The notes under the pieces were generated by a model. It was not told the DNA's origin, made no database searches, and saw nothing but the letters and a program-made list of their open reading frames with translations. Positions 1 to 9,065 of a stretch of 64,000 nt of DNA are shown one piece after another (within the stretch, counting starts at the first letter, position 1; the number at the start of each line of letters is the position of its first letter). Source of the stretch: an uncultured Bacteroidales bacterium. GTDB lineage: Bacteria; Bacteroidota; Bacteroidia; Bacteroidales; WCHB1-69. The stretch covers positions 62,001 to 126,000 of the forward strand of contig CAKUVI010000002.1 of assembly GCA_934699095.1 (NCBI GenBank), written 5' to 3'. The translations under genes were made by a program, and so were the position numbers.

Positions 1-1072
1 CCGTCGGAGTGGTTATGAACAGGTACTTCGACAGATATCTTGTCGGGAAGTTGTCAGGACCGATGAAGTGGCCCTCGAAGATCTGGTTCTGGTCAAAAGG
101 TATGTTGGTGATGAGCGAGGAGAAGGCTTGGCGCGGGGGCAGCATCGACTGTTGCAGATAGAAGGTGCAGGCACTGTGTATTATGAATACTGCAAGAAAC
201 ATGCCCACAACAACCGACATTACAATGCCTAAGGCTTTAAGATATGGTTTTGTGTAGATTTTTTTTATAGGATTATAAAGGAAGAAATTCAGTATAGTGA
301 ACACAAAGAAAAGATGTAGAAGGGAAGCGCCGGCGTTGTGGACCGAGAGCGCCAGAAGTATTCCTACGGCTGTCTTCACAAGCCTTGAGATCCTGATTAT
401 GGGCAGTTCCCGGCAGAAATAGTACATCTGCATTATGCTGAACACGAAGAAAAATGCGAAAGTGACGTCAACCAAGTTGCTGAGCGAGTATCCGAAGAAG
501 CGCGGCGAGATGACCAGCAGGAATGCAGTGAAGAAGGCCGCCCGCCAATTGAAAGCACGCAACAGGATCAACGACAGGTATGCTACCAGCAGCCATCCGA
601 AAATGGCGCTGATGATGTGACGCAGGGTGTAAATGTTCTCAATGTTGAATGCCTTTCCGATGGAATAAACGACAAGGTCGATGGTTTGCGCCTGCGTACT
701 GGCATAAGGGTGACTTTTGTATGCATCGGTGTCGCCGATGTGGTGGAAATGGTTGTACAGGAGCTCGGAATATTCGTTTTGGGCCACCTCCCGGTCGGAG
801 ATGCCAATGTGCTGGGTGAGCACTATCATGCCTATCAGAGTGCCAACAAGCAGCATCATCCACAGATATTTGTAAACATCATCCATGGTCTTCAGTGCAA
901 ACGAAAACCCGCTCTTCTGAATCTGGTATTTGAGTTTTTTCCTGTTGTCCTTTGAAAACCTCACGATCCAGATGTTGTCGTCGAAGAGGTTGTCATAATA
1001 AAGATATTTGTCAGCCACGTTCTTGATTCTGACAAACAGGCGTTCCCAAAAGTTTGTGATTTTCTGTTTCAT
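1..1072 (-). CDS. Multi-pass membrane protein, GT-C glycosyltransferase-like (C-terminus cut by window edge)
   Basis: About 357 residues are visible from the ATG at 1072; the C-terminus lies beyond position 1. A charged cytoplasmic N-terminus of about 70 residues is followed by a first membrane segment (WMMLLVGTLIGMIVL), then a long loop with an acidic HIGDTDAY-type stretch and at least five more hydrophobic segments. This topology, with an acidic first outer loop, resembles ArnT/PMT-like (GT39) enzymes that use polyprenyl-linked sugars, but I see no diagnostic motif, so the enzyme class is an inference. The start codon overlaps the stop of the upstream WbqC-like gene (ATGA), so the two are very probably translationally coupled. 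The two smaller open frames on either strand here lie in other frames and look like shadows. Confidence 0.6.
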   Translation of the reverse strand, partial: MKQKITNFWERLFVRIKNVADKYLYYDNLFDDNIWIVRFSKDNRKKLKYQIQKSGFSFALKTMDDVYKYLWMMLLVGTLIGMIVLTQHIGISDREVAQNEYSELLYNHFHHIGDTDAYKSHPYASTQAQTIDLVVYSIGKAFNIENIYTLRHIISAIFGWLLVAYLSLILLRAFNWRAAFFTAFLLVISPRFFGYSLSNLVDVTFAFFFVFSIMQMYYFCRELPIIRISRLVKTAVGILLALSVHNAGASLLHLFFVFTILNFFLYNPIKKIYTKPYLKALGIVMSVVVGMFLAVFIIHSACTFYLQQSMLPPRQAFSSLITNIPFDQNQIFEGHFIGPDNFPTRYLSKYLFITTPT

Positions 1073-1713
1073 TGTTGTGCTGCTTTGAAGTTGTCGAAGA
1101 GTTCTTTGAGGTAGTTTACAGACTCAGGTCCGGTGTTGAATATCAGGTCGAGCACTGAAAGGTTGGGGCAGAACCCGAATCTCTCCTCAAACACTTGATG
1201 GTAAGGTGTCTGTAGGCGGAAAGGGTAGTCAGGCGTATGCACTTTTTTTGGCTGTATGAGTAATCGAAGGTCGTTATCTGATATATATGGCTGATAAGAC
1301 GCTGAGAAGTTAACAGAGACCTTGGTCTTGAGCAGTTTTAAAATGGTCTCGATAAGGGAAAGGTTGAAGTCGAACAGGCGTTCGGTCTTCTCTTTATAGA
1401 AGGGTTGAAGTGCGTCTTTATAGTAGAGATAGTACGGGGAGCTGTTGTAGGCGGATTCGATCGAACGCCAGTGGATTCTCTGCCATTGTGTGGTGTAGTC
1501 AATACGGACTTCAGTGATTGGGCTCAATCGAAAATCGTGGGTGGTAGGGATGATGAGATCCATCACCCCGTTGCCGCCCACGATTGTTGTTCGGTTGCGA
1601 TACGACTGTTTCTGGTAACGCTCGCAGCGCTCCATCGTTACATCTCCGAAAATCAGGAATGCGAAGTATTCGATGGGAGGCAGGTACGCGGTAGAAAGCA
1701 GTCTGTTGTACAC
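1069..1713 (-). CDS. WbqC-like family protein
   Basis: 214 residues. The N-terminus (STAYLPPIEYFAFL), the block YQKQSYRNR and the following NGVMDLIIP match the WbqC-like family, whose members occur in surface-polysaccharide loci and widely in Bacteroidota. The biochemical role of the family is not firmly established; a function in sugar or amino-sugar modification is usually inferred. The start is a GTG at 1713, two bases after the stop of the protease gene; no ATG lies nearer the conserved N-terminus. The gene overlaps the membrane protein downstream by four bases, giving a compact minus-strand unit: protease, WbqC-like, membrane glycosyltransferase-like. Confidence 0.8.
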   Translation of the reverse strand: MYNRLLSTAYLPPIEYFAFLIFGDVTMERCERYQKQSYRNRTTIVGGNGVMDLIIPTTHDFRLSPITEVRIDYTTQWQRIHWRSIESAYNSSPYYLYYKDALQPFYKEKTERLFDFNLSLIETILKLLKTKVSVNFSASYQPYISDNDLRLLIQPKKVHTPDYPFRLQTPYHQVFEERFGFCPNLSVLDLIFNTGPESVNYLKELFDNFKAAQQ

Positions 1714-1715
1714 AG

Positions 1716-3401
1716 CTATCTGGAAATTATTATTTTAGACTTGTAATTATGTTCAGAACCCTGAATCTCCACGAAGTAAACGCCGTTGGTGAGTCCTGTG
1801 ACATTCATCTGGAATGATGCTGAAGTTTCGATATCCCTTGTCATCACGAGCTGGCCCATTGTGTTGTAGATGTTGCACACTGCGTTTTCGGTCAGGAAGT
1901 TGCCGTTGATGGTCACATAGTCGGAAGACACGGGGTTGGGTGCTACGGAGAATGTCTCGTATGCGTCCTTGTGGTCTTCAATGCCGGTTATTACTGAACC
2001 GTCGTATCTCATTCCCTTGAGGACTGTTGTCCCGGTGTTGTCAGGGTCGAGCCAAGGTTGCAGTTTTCTGTTGGCTGCAGTGGCGCCGTTGTTGTTCCAG
2101 TGGTAGGCAAGGCGTCCATAGAGGTCGCTGCCGCTTGTGTAGCTGCATGAGCTTGAACCGGCTGTGAGGGTTCCGATGATGAGAGAGTGGTTGTTGAACA
2201 ACGGGGAACCGGAAGAGCCCTCTTCGGTCACGCCTCGGTTAGGGTTCGACTGCCAGCGAACCTCGAAATATTTGTTCTTTAGGTTTCCTGAGGTCACAGT
2301 GGTCACAGATTTCGGGAAGCTGATCTTCTTCCAGTCGCCGCCTGGGTGGTGAATGCCGGCTCCGATAGAAGCGGCACCGGATCTGTCCCAACCTGCGAAT
2401 ACTATGCTGTCGCGGTAGAGAACACCGATGTTGCCTGTGATTTTCAGGAGCAGGAAGTCGGAAGAGCTGTTGTAATTGTCGGAATTCTCGTTTGAGCGCG
2501 CCACGATGACACCGCCTGAGGCCGCGTAGTTGGAGGTTCCTGTTGTGCCGCCGCATAATGCTGTCTGGTAGTTGAAGTAGAACTTGTGGGTTTGGTCTGT
2601 TGCAGCCACACAGTGGTTGGCCGAGAGAACGTATGGGGTCTTGTCCATGCGGACGTTGTTGATCATGGCGCCGGAGCAGATGTACATTCCCCATCCGCCT
2701 TCTGAAGGCACGTATGCTGTTATTGAGATGCATACCACTGAGTTGATCGGGGCTCTCCAATCGGCCGCAATAGGACAAACCACATCGATGTGGCAGTTGC
2801 CCTCTGCGGAACCATGAGGACCGCGATCTTCAGGAAGAACATGAAGAAAGTCTTTGTAAACGTGCGTCACACAAACAATTCTGAATTCCCCGTTGAATGA
2901 GGCATCTGCGGGTTCGTAATATTCGGCTATCAATTCCTCGCCGATGATGTCGTCGGTTGACAACTTGCCCACTTCTTGGAGATCAGCATTCGTGTATGGG
3001 CCATAGACCTGCTCATGATCAGGAGTGTATATGAACATCTTTCCCTCCTCGGGGATGTTGAATTTGTCGAAAATAAGGTTCATCATTATGGCGTCCTTTG
3101 ATTCAAATTTGACACGCCAAAGCTTTGATCCGTCATTCAAGATATCGGTTCTTCCGCAATTAGAGAGAGAATATTGTACATCATGGCCAACACCGACACG
3201 CAACAGTTTGAACTTGTCTGTGTTCTGGGCATCCTCATTCAGGAGCGCTTCATTGTCTATTGATGGTAGGGTTATCTCGTCAATTTTGTATGAAATGTCC
3301 CTGTGTGTGAATGAGTAAGGCAGTTCTTTTGGACTTTCCTGAGCGAAAATCGCTGAAATACTGGCTATAAGTAAAGCCGTTAGAATACAGAATTTCTTCA
3401 T
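1716..3401 (-). CDS. Secreted trypsin-like (lysyl endopeptidase-type) serine protease with T9SS C-terminal sorting domain
   Basis: 561 residues from the ATG at 3401. A signal peptide (residues 1-20, ending SAIFAQ) is followed by an N-terminal region of about 180 residues that may be a propeptide. The chymotrypsin-fold domain spans about 200-465, with catalytic His263 in SANHC, Asp315 in SSDF and Ser397 in GSSGSP; the GSSGSP form is the one found in lysyl endopeptidases. Residues 488-561 form a typical T9SS sorting domain (VAPNPVSSD, YNTMGQLV, GLTNGVYFVEI, KIIISR), so the protein is expected to be exported and possibly anchored on the cell surface. The frame extends upstream to 3485, but that extension runs through the promoter and lacks a signal peptide, so I chose 3401. 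Substrate preference is an inference. Confidence 0.93.
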   Translation of the reverse strand: MKKFCILTALLIASISAIFAQESPKELPYSFTHRDISYKIDEITLPSIDNEALLNEDAQNTDKFKLLRVGVGHDVQYSLSNCGRTDILNDGSKLWRVKFESKDAIMMNLIFDKFNIPEEGKMFIYTPDHEQVYGPYTNADLQEVGKLSTDDIIGEELIAEYYEPADASFNGEFRIVCVTHVYKDFLHVLPEDRGPHGSAEGNCHIDVVCPIAADWRAPINSVVCISITAYVPSEGGWGMYICSGAMINNVRMDKTPYVLSANHCVAATDQTHKFYFNYQTALCGGTTGTSNYAASGGVIVARSNENSDNYNSSSDFLLLKITGNIGVLYRDSIVFAGWDRSGAASIGAGIHHPGGDWKKISFPKSVTTVTSGNLKNKYFEVRWQSNPNRGVTEEGSSGSPLFNNHSLIIGTLTAGSSSCSYTSGSDLYGRLAYHWNNNGATAANRKLQPWLDPDNTGTTVLKGMRYDGSVITGIEDHKDAYETFSVAPNPVSSDYVTINGNFLTENAVCNIYNTMGQLVMTRDIETSASFQMNVTGLTNGVYFVEIQGSEHNYKSKIIISR

Positions 3402-3427
3402 TTGGTTTTTGTTTAAAATTTGAGCGG

Positions 3428-3435
3428 CAAAAGTA
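3428..3435 (-). promoter_or_regulatory. Bacteroidota -7 promoter element for the T9SS protease
   Basis: On the minus strand the sequence is TACTTTTG, matching TAnnTTTG, 26 bases before the ATG at 3401. A TTG at 3457-3459 lies 21 bases further upstream, a suitable -33 position. It sits back to back with the rsfS promoter element. Confidence 0.7.
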
Positions 3436-3448
3436 AAAAAAAATAATG

Positions 3449-3456
3449 TACTTTTG
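3449..3456 (+). promoter_or_regulatory. Bacteroidota -7 promoter element for rsfS
   Basis: TACTTTTG matches TAnnTTTG, 33 bases before the rsfS ATG. I find no -33 box at the usual spacing. It is only 13 bases from the divergent -7 element of the protease. Confidence 0.65.
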
Positions 3457-3489
3457 CAACCGATTTTATAAACAGAATTCAACAATACA

Positions 3490-3870
3490 ATGACTGTAAA
3501 GAAAAAGGTAAAATACGAAGGAGAACCTTACCAGGGGAATTTGGAAGAACTCATTATTCAGGCCCTGATTGAGAAACAGGGTGTTGACATCCGATGCATC
3601 AATCTGAAGAAAATCAATCACGTCTATTTCGACTATTTCATCGTCTGCAGCGGAAATTCCAAACCGCATGTCGAGACATTGTGCGACTTTGTCCAGTACC
3701 AGACGAAGAGAGTGGCCGATGTGAAACCGATCCATGTGGAAGGGCTTGAGAACAAGGAATGGATCATTCTTGACTATTTCAACATTTTGGTTCACATATT
3801 CCAACCTGAAGCACGTGAATATTACAACATAGAGTCGCTTTGGGGTGATGCCGACATACAGAAATTCTAA
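3490..3870 (+). CDS. rsfS: Ribosome silencing factor RsfS (YbeB/Iojap family)
   Basis: 126 residues, usual for the family. Conserved blocks are INLKKI, DYFIVCSGNS, HVEGLENKEWIILDYFNILVHIF and REYYNIESLWGDA. RsfS binds ribosomal protein L14 (uL14) on the large subunit and blocks subunit joining when nutrients are short. The ATG at 3490 follows its own -7 promoter element. ftsH begins 29 bases after the stop on the same strand; the rsfS-ftsH-LUD-cdsA order is common in Bacteroidota, so one transcript is likely. Confidence 0.95.
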   Translation: MTVKKKVKYEGEPYQGNLEELIIQALIEKQGVDIRCINLKKINHVYFDYFIVCSGNSKPHVETLCDFVQYQTKRVADVKPIHVEGLENKEWIILDYFNILVHIFQPEAREYYNIESLWGDADIQKF

Positions 3871-3899
3871 TCTCGTCTAAAAAATGTAATCTTGGATCT

Positions 3900-5954
3900 A
3901 TGGCAGAAAACGACAAAAACAAAATCCCTAATTTTCTGAAAAAAAGCCAAAATGGCGGCAAACCGAAGTTCAATTGGTCGCTGTTCTATGTCCTGATAAC
4001 GATAGTGCTTATCGGCATATATTTTTTCTATTCAGACGACACTATCCGTGAAGTGAACGACATGGAGTTCTACCAGATGGTGAAGAACCGCGAGATTGAG
4101 CATGTCGAATACGTGAAGAAAAATTCTCACATCAACGTTTTTCTGAAGAAGGAAGCCTTGGAGAGCAATTCCACCTATGAGAAGGTAAAGGAAAATGTGG
4201 CGGGTCCGCAGTACTTCTTGGTTGTCACGGATCTTCAGGTTTACAACGAGAATCTACGAGATGTCAAGAACCAGTACGTGCAGGAGCGGGTTGCCGAGGA
4301 CAGCACTTTGGTGGCCAGCGACCTCATGAAGGAGTACGATTTCCCTATGAAGCAAGACAACAGTCAGAACTGGGGATTCGAGATTTTCTTGTGGATGTTG
4401 CCGGTGTTGTTCATTTTCCTGCTCTATTTCTTGTCGATGCGTTCGATGCGCGGCGGCGGTGGAGGTGGCCTCGGCGGCGGAAGCAGCATCTTCAACATCG
4501 GCAAGTCTCGCGCCCAGGAGTTTGACGAGAAGTCGGGCCAGTTGGTGACCTTCAAGGACGTTGCCGGTTTGGAAGGCGCAAAATTTGAGATTGAAGAGGT
4601 TGTTGATTTTCTCAAGAACCCGCAGAAATACACCGTTTTAGGCGGAAAGATACCGAAAGGCGTGCTTTTAGTAGGTCCTCCAGGAACTGGAAAGACACTG
4701 TTGGCCAAGGCTGTTGCCGGCGAGGCCAAGGTTCCTTTCTTCTCTCTCTCCGGTTCTGACTTTGTGGAGATGTTCGTGGGAGTAGGGGCTTCGCGTGTGC
4801 GCGACTTGTTCAAGACGGCCAAGGAGAAGGCTCCGTGTATCATCTTCATAGATGAGATCGATGCCATAGGCCGCGCCCGTGGCAAAGGCGCTTTCTCAAA
4901 CGCGAACGATGAACGTGAAAGCACTCTCAACCAGTTGCTTACAGAGATGGACGGCTTTGGCACCAATGCCGGTGTCATCATAATGGCTGCCACCAACCGC
5001 GCCGACATACTCGACAGAGCGTTGCTCCGTGCAGGTCGTTTCGACCGCCAGATCCACGTCGAGTTGCCTAACCTCAACGAGCGCCGCGACATCTTCGGCG
5101 TGCATGTGCGCAACCTCAAGCTCGGTCCGGATGTTGACCTCGACTTCTTTGCTAAGCAGACTCCCGGATTCTCCGGAGCCGACATAGCGAATGTGTGCAA
5201 CGAGGCGGCACTGATTGCGGCCCGCAGCAGCAAACAGGCCATCGACAAGGAGGATTTCCTCGCCGCAGTTGACAGGATTATCGGCGGTTTGGAACGCCGC
5301 GGCAGCGTCATCTCCCCGGAGGAGAAGAAGACGATAGCATACCATGAGTCGGGCCACGCCTGCGTGAGCTGGATGCTGCGTTACGCCTCACCGCTCGTGA
5401 AGGTCACCATTGTGCCTCGCGGAAAAGCCCTCGGAGCCGCATGGTACCTCCCGGAAGAACGGCAGCTTACAACCTACGACCAGCTTGTGGATGAAATGAC
5501 AGCCACTCTCGGCGGACGCGCCGCTGAAGAGGTCTTCTTCGGAAAGATATCCACCGGTGCCCTGAACGACCTCGAACGTGTTAGTAAACAGGCATACGCA
5601 ATGATTGTTTATTATGGCCTCGACGAGAAAATAGGCAATGTAAGCTACTACGACTCTACCGGTCAGCAAGAGTATTCCATGGGCAAGCCTTACAGTGAAA
5701 AGACTGCTCAGGAAATAGACGAACGCGTGCACCTCCTCATAGAGTCTTGCTATGCAAAAGCAAAACAGATTCTCACGGAAAACTATGAGAAAGTGGAAAA
5801 ACTCGCTAAAATTCTCCTTGAACGCGAAGTTATATTTACAGAAGATGTTCAGAATATCCTTGGTGAACGTCCATTCCTTGCAGAAGACAACCAACAGACT
5901 GCATCTAAGAATACAGAGGAATTATCAGATAATAACCCCCAAAACGCTGAATGA
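3900..5954 (+). CDS. ftsH: ATP-dependent zinc metalloprotease FtsH
   Basis: 684 residues. Two N-terminal membrane segments (about 25-43 and 161-180) flank a periplasmic domain, followed by a Gly-rich linker. The AAA+ domain has Walker A GPPGTGKT near 258, Walker B IIFIDEIDAIG and the SRH region (RALLRAGRFDRQ). The zinc protease motif HESGH lies near residue 482. FtsH is the hexameric inner-membrane protease that removes damaged membrane proteins and some regulators. The C-terminal tail is polar and Gln/Asn-rich. Its stop overlaps the ATG of the LUD gene (ATGA), which supports co-translation. Confidence 0.97.
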   Translation: MAENDKNKIPNFLKKSQNGGKPKFNWSLFYVLITIVLIGIYFFYSDDTIREVNDMEFYQMVKNREIEHVEYVKKNSHINVFLKKEALESNSTYEKVKENVAGPQYFLVVTDLQVYNENLRDVKNQYVQERVAEDSTLVASDLMKEYDFPMKQDNSQNWGFEIFLWMLPVLFIFLLYFLSMRSMRGGGGGGLGGGSSIFNIGKSRAQEFDEKSGQLVTFKDVAGLEGAKFEIEEVVDFLKNPQKYTVLGGKIPKGVLLVGPPGTGKTLLAKAVAGEAKVPFFSLSGSDFVEMFVGVGASRVRDLFKTAKEKAPCIIFIDEIDAIGRARGKGAFSNANDERESTLNQLLTEMDGFGTNAGVIIMAATNRADILDRALLRAGRFDRQIHVELPNLNERRDIFGVHVRNLKLGPDVDLDFFAKQTPGFSGADIANVCNEAALIAARSSKQAIDKEDFLAAVDRIIGGLERRGSVISPEEKKTIAYHESGHACVSWMLRYASPLVKVTIVPRGKALGAAWYLPEERQLTTYDQLVDEMTATLGGRAAEEVFFGKISTGALNDLERVSKQAYAMIVYYGLDEKIGNVSYYDSTGQQEYSMGKPYSEKTAQEIDERVHLLIESCYAKAKQILTENYEKVEKLAKILLEREVIFTEDVQNILGERPFLAEDNQQTASKNTEELSDNNPQNAE

Positions 5955-6598
5955 TGGAATCAAACTACGATGCTTTTATCTCCGACAAGGAATACATACG
6001 CGGTGTGATCAGAAACCACTCGTCGCATAAGAATATGCAGGAAGGCGTGCCCTCAAGACAGCTGTTTTCCCCTATGGAAGGTGTGCAGGCTGAGTTCTGG
6101 AAGAACTTCCAGGCCAACGGCGGAAAAATCCTGCGCTGCCACAACCGCCAAGAACGCCTCAAATATCTGCAGATGCTTACAAAAGACCAACAATACAACT
6201 ACGTCCTGAATACGCACCCTAACCTTTCTCAAGAACTTGACAGTCTGCAAATCAACTATGTCAATTCCATACCTGTAAACTATAAGGTTGATGCAGTTGT
6301 GGCCCTCTCAACCACACTTGTTGCCCGCAACGGTAGCATCGGATTCACGCAGCCCGTGTCAAGGTTCTTGACAATGAAGAATTTAGCCAAAGATGTGATT
6401 GTGATTTCAAGGCTGAAGGATATTGTTCCTGACATAGAGGACGCTATCGTGAAGAACAGGAAGAATGCCGGAGTGGCTGGCATGGAGTTCATAACCCCGC
6501 GACCTGTACACGACAGACCAGACAACGACCAGCGGACACCGCTGAACCCACGCTACATTCTTCTCTTAATCTGCGACAATGAACAAAAAAATGCGTAA
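5951..6598 (+). CDS. LUD domain protein (LutC/YkgG-like)
   Basis: 215 residues. The central part (DAVVALSTTLVARNGSIGF, followed by DVIVISRLKDIVPDIEDAI and the C-terminal LLLICDN) matches the LUD domain of the lactate-utilisation family. No lutA or lutB partner is nearby. Instead the gene is locked between ftsH (4-base overlap) and cdsA (20-base overlap), a conserved position in Bacteroidota, so its role may be unrelated to lactate. Two ATGs in tandem (5951 and 5954) could each serve as the start. Confidence 0.8.
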   Translation: MMESNYDAFISDKEYIRGVIRNHSSHKNMQEGVPSRQLFSPMEGVQAEFWKNFQANGGKILRCHNRQERLKYLQMLTKDQQYNYVLNTHPNLSQELDSLQINYVNSIPVNYKVDAVVALSTTLVARNGSIGFTQPVSRFLTMKNLAKDVIVISRLKDIVPDIEDAIVKNRKNAGVAGMEFITPRPVHDRPDNDQRTPLNPRYILLLICDNEQKNA

Positions 6599-7397
6599 CT
6601 TGGTGGTGAGAACCATCTCCGGAGCCGTTTATGTGGCTCTTATGGTGCTTTCAGTATATTTCGAATGGGTGGCCATTCTACTTTCCGTCTTCTTTGCTGT
6701 GGTCGGCATTCACGAATTCCTTTCTTTGGCAGAAGTTAAAAACGAAGGCATAAAAAAGAGGATGCCATATCTGAGTGTCGCGGCAATGTTGCTCATGAGT
6801 GTCTTTCAGCTGTCAGCTCTTGATAATATTCGTTTTCCCTATTTCTTGCTGATTTCAATCTTTATGCTTGCGGTCTTTCTGCCTGAACTTATCGACAGAC
6901 ATGAAAATTCTCTTGAACGGGTTGCCTTGAGCGCCTTCTCGCAGCTGTGGATTGTGCTGCCGTTGAGCGTGCTTTTCCTGTTGTGGATACCAATGAACCC
7001 TGTCCAGGTTCTTGCATTCTTTATAATTATCTGGGCGTCTGACACTTTTGCATATCTTGGCGGCTCCCTGTTCGGCAAACACAAGTTGGCGGAGGAGATT
7101 TCACCGGGCAAAACTTGGGAAGGCTTCGCTATAAGTTGTGTTTTCACGGTTGCTTTGGCTGTTGGAATGTCGTTCATACCCTATTTTGACAAGGCAGGTC
7201 TGAGCAGATGGGATTGGGTAGAGTTCGCCTGTATAGTTGAGGTTTTCGGGTTGTGCGGCGACCTTATGGAATCGCTCTTCAAGCGCAGGGCAGGGGTTAA
7301 GGACAGTGGCGACATCATTCCCGGACATGGTGGTATACTCGACCGCTTGGATTCAATTCTCTTCGCTGCAATCCCGTTGTATTTCTTCTGCATGTAA
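6579..7397 (+). CDS. cdsA: Phosphatidate cytidylyltransferase CdsA
   Basis: 272 residues with about eight hydrophobic segments. The C-terminal CDP-diglyceride synthetase signature is complete: SLFKRRAGVKD followed by SGDIIPGHGGILDRLD. The upstream block SPGKTWEG is also typical. The enzyme makes CDP-diacylglycerol from phosphatidate and CTP in the inner membrane; pssA (47050-47778) uses that product. The start overlaps the LUD gene; the ATG at 6591 is an alternative that would shorten the protein by four residues. Confidence 0.95.
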   Translation: MNKKMRNLVVRTISGAVYVALMVLSVYFEWVAILLSVFFAVVGIHEFLSLAEVKNEGIKKRMPYLSVAAMLLMSVFQLSALDNIRFPYFLLISIFMLAVFLPELIDRHENSLERVALSAFSQLWIVLPLSVLFLLWIPMNPVQVLAFFIIIWASDTFAYLGGSLFGKHKLAEEISPGKTWEGFAISCVFTVALAVGMSFIPYFDKAGLSRWDWVEFACIVEVFGLCGDLMESLFKRRAGVKDSGDIIPGHGGILDRLDSILFAAIPLYFFCM

Positions 7398-7491
7398 GCT
7401 GTCAGACATACCATTTCTTCAATTATTATGGCTGATGACAAAATAAATATGACATTCGCAGCGTTATAAGTCAGTATTTAAATTTATTGAT

Positions 7492-9048
7492 ATGAACGCA
7501 AAGATATTATGGGCGGATGACGAGATAGATCTTTTGAAACCGCATATTCTTTTTCTCAAAGCCAAAGGTTACGATGTTATTCCTGCCATGAGCGGCACTG
7601 AAGCCATCGAAATTTTGAAGAATGAATTTGTGAACATCATATTCTTGGATGAAAACATGCCAGGATTGTCAGGTCTTGAGACTTTGAAGTTGATAAAGAA
7701 GGACTATCCTCACATTCCGATAGTGATGATTACAAAGAGCGAGGAGGAACATATCATGGAGGATGCCATAGGCTCAAGCATCACCGACTACCTTATCAAG
7801 CCTGTGAACCCGAATCAGATTTTGCTTTGTCTGAAGAAAAACATCGACAACAAGAAACTTGTGTCTGCAAAAGTCACGGTTGACTATCAACAGGCTTTCC
7901 GGGAGCTATCTATGAGGATTTCTGATAACCTCACTGTGGAAGAGTGGGCCGAGTTGTACAGGGAACTGGTAGGATGGGAGCTTCAAATTGAAAAAATAGA
8001 GGATGAGAGCATCACCGAGATGTTGTCGGCGCAGAAAGAGGAGGCCAATATCCGCTTCTCGAAATTCGTGCAGAAAAACTATATCAACTGGGTTAATGGA
8101 AAGTCAGACGACAAGCCACTGCAGTCGCACACCGTCCTGAAAGAGAAGCTTTTCCCGAGACTTGACACTAACAAGAGCACATTCCTATTCGTAATAGACA
8201 ACTTGCGATATGACCAATGGCGGAGCATATATCCTATGGTGCACGATTACTATTACATCCAGGATGAGAGTATCTGTTACAGCATACTTCCCACGGCAAC
8301 GCATTACGCCCGCAACGCCCTTTTCTCAGGACTGATGCCATCGATGATTGCGAAGAAATATCCCAATCTGTGGCTCAATGAGAACGACAACGGCAGCAAA
8401 AACCAGTATGAAGATGAACTTTTGGGCGAATATCTCAAACGATATGGCAAGAATATCAAGTATTCATATCACAAGATCCTCAACCCGGACTATGCCAAGA
8501 AGGTGTTCGACAACTTCCATCAGATGCTGAACAATCAGCTTAATGTGATAGTTTTCAACTTTGTGGATATGCTTTCGCACGCCGGTACCGATGTGAATGT
8601 GGTGAGAGAACTTGCCGACGACGAGAAATCTTATCGTAGCGTTACAGCCTCCTGGTTTAAGAATTCAGTACTCTATGATATGATTAAATACTTGTCAGAG
8701 AGGAAGATACCGATTATGCTCACAACCGATCACGGTACTATCAAAGTTGACAAGGCTTTGAAGATGGTGGGAGAGCGAGACCTCAATACCAATCTCCGCT
8801 ACAAGGTGGGCAGGAGCAATATGGACTATCCGCAGAAGGAGGTCTTTGAGATAAAGAATCCTGACGATGCTTTCCTGCCCAAGACAACCATGACCCAGCG
8901 CTTCATTTTTGCCACAAAGTCCGATTTTTTTGCATATCAGAATAATTTCAACCAATACGTCAATCTTTATAAAAACACTTTCCAACACGGTGGAATCTCC
9001 ATGGAGGAGATGATGATTCCATTTGTTATTTTGGCCCCGAAATCTTAA
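7492..9048 (+). CDS. porX: PorX: response regulator with PglZ domain, T9SS regulator
   Basis: 518 residues. The receiver domain (about 1-120) has the acidic pair D9/D10, the phospho-acceptor D53 (FLDENMPG) and the LIKP lysine. A helical linker leads to a PglZ/alkaline-phosphatase-fold domain from about 220, with metal-site motifs FVIDNLRYDQW, VDMLSHAGTD and TTDHGTIKV. This architecture is that of PorX, the partner of the sensor PorY that controls T9SS genes in Porphyromonas and Flavobacterium; a nucleotide-phosphodiesterase activity has been reported for PorX PglZ domains. porY is not in this window. A T9SS cargo protein is encoded at 1716-3401, which fits. Confidence 0.93.
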   Translation: MNAKILWADDEIDLLKPHILFLKAKGYDVIPAMSGTEAIEILKNEFVNIIFLDENMPGLSGLETLKLIKKDYPHIPIVMITKSEEEHIMEDAIGSSITDYLIKPVNPNQILLCLKKNIDNKKLVSAKVTVDYQQAFRELSMRISDNLTVEEWAELYRELVGWELQIEKIEDESITEMLSAQKEEANIRFSKFVQKNYINWVNGKSDDKPLQSHTVLKEKLFPRLDTNKSTFLFVIDNLRYDQWRSIYPMVHDYYYIQDESICYSILPTATHYARNALFSGLMPSMIAKKYPNLWLNENDNGSKNQYEDELLGEYLKRYGKNIKYSYHKILNPDYAKKVFDNFHQMLNNQLNVIVFNFVDMLSHAGTDVNVVRELADDEKSYRSVTASWFKNSVLYDMIKYLSERKIPIMLTTDHGTIKVDKALKMVGERDLNTNLRYKVGRSNMDYPQKEVFEIKNPDDAFLPKTTMTQRFIFATKSDFFAYQNNFNQYVNLYKNTFQHGGISMEEMMIPFVILAPKS

Positions 9049-9065
9049 ACAACAAACATTTTGCT

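Noticed and set aside
4424..5311. Minus-strand open frame of 295 codons inside ftsH
   Set aside because: It lies entirely within ftsH, whose AAA+ and protease motifs are on the plus strand; the opposite frame has a low-complexity Arg/Ser/Pro composition.
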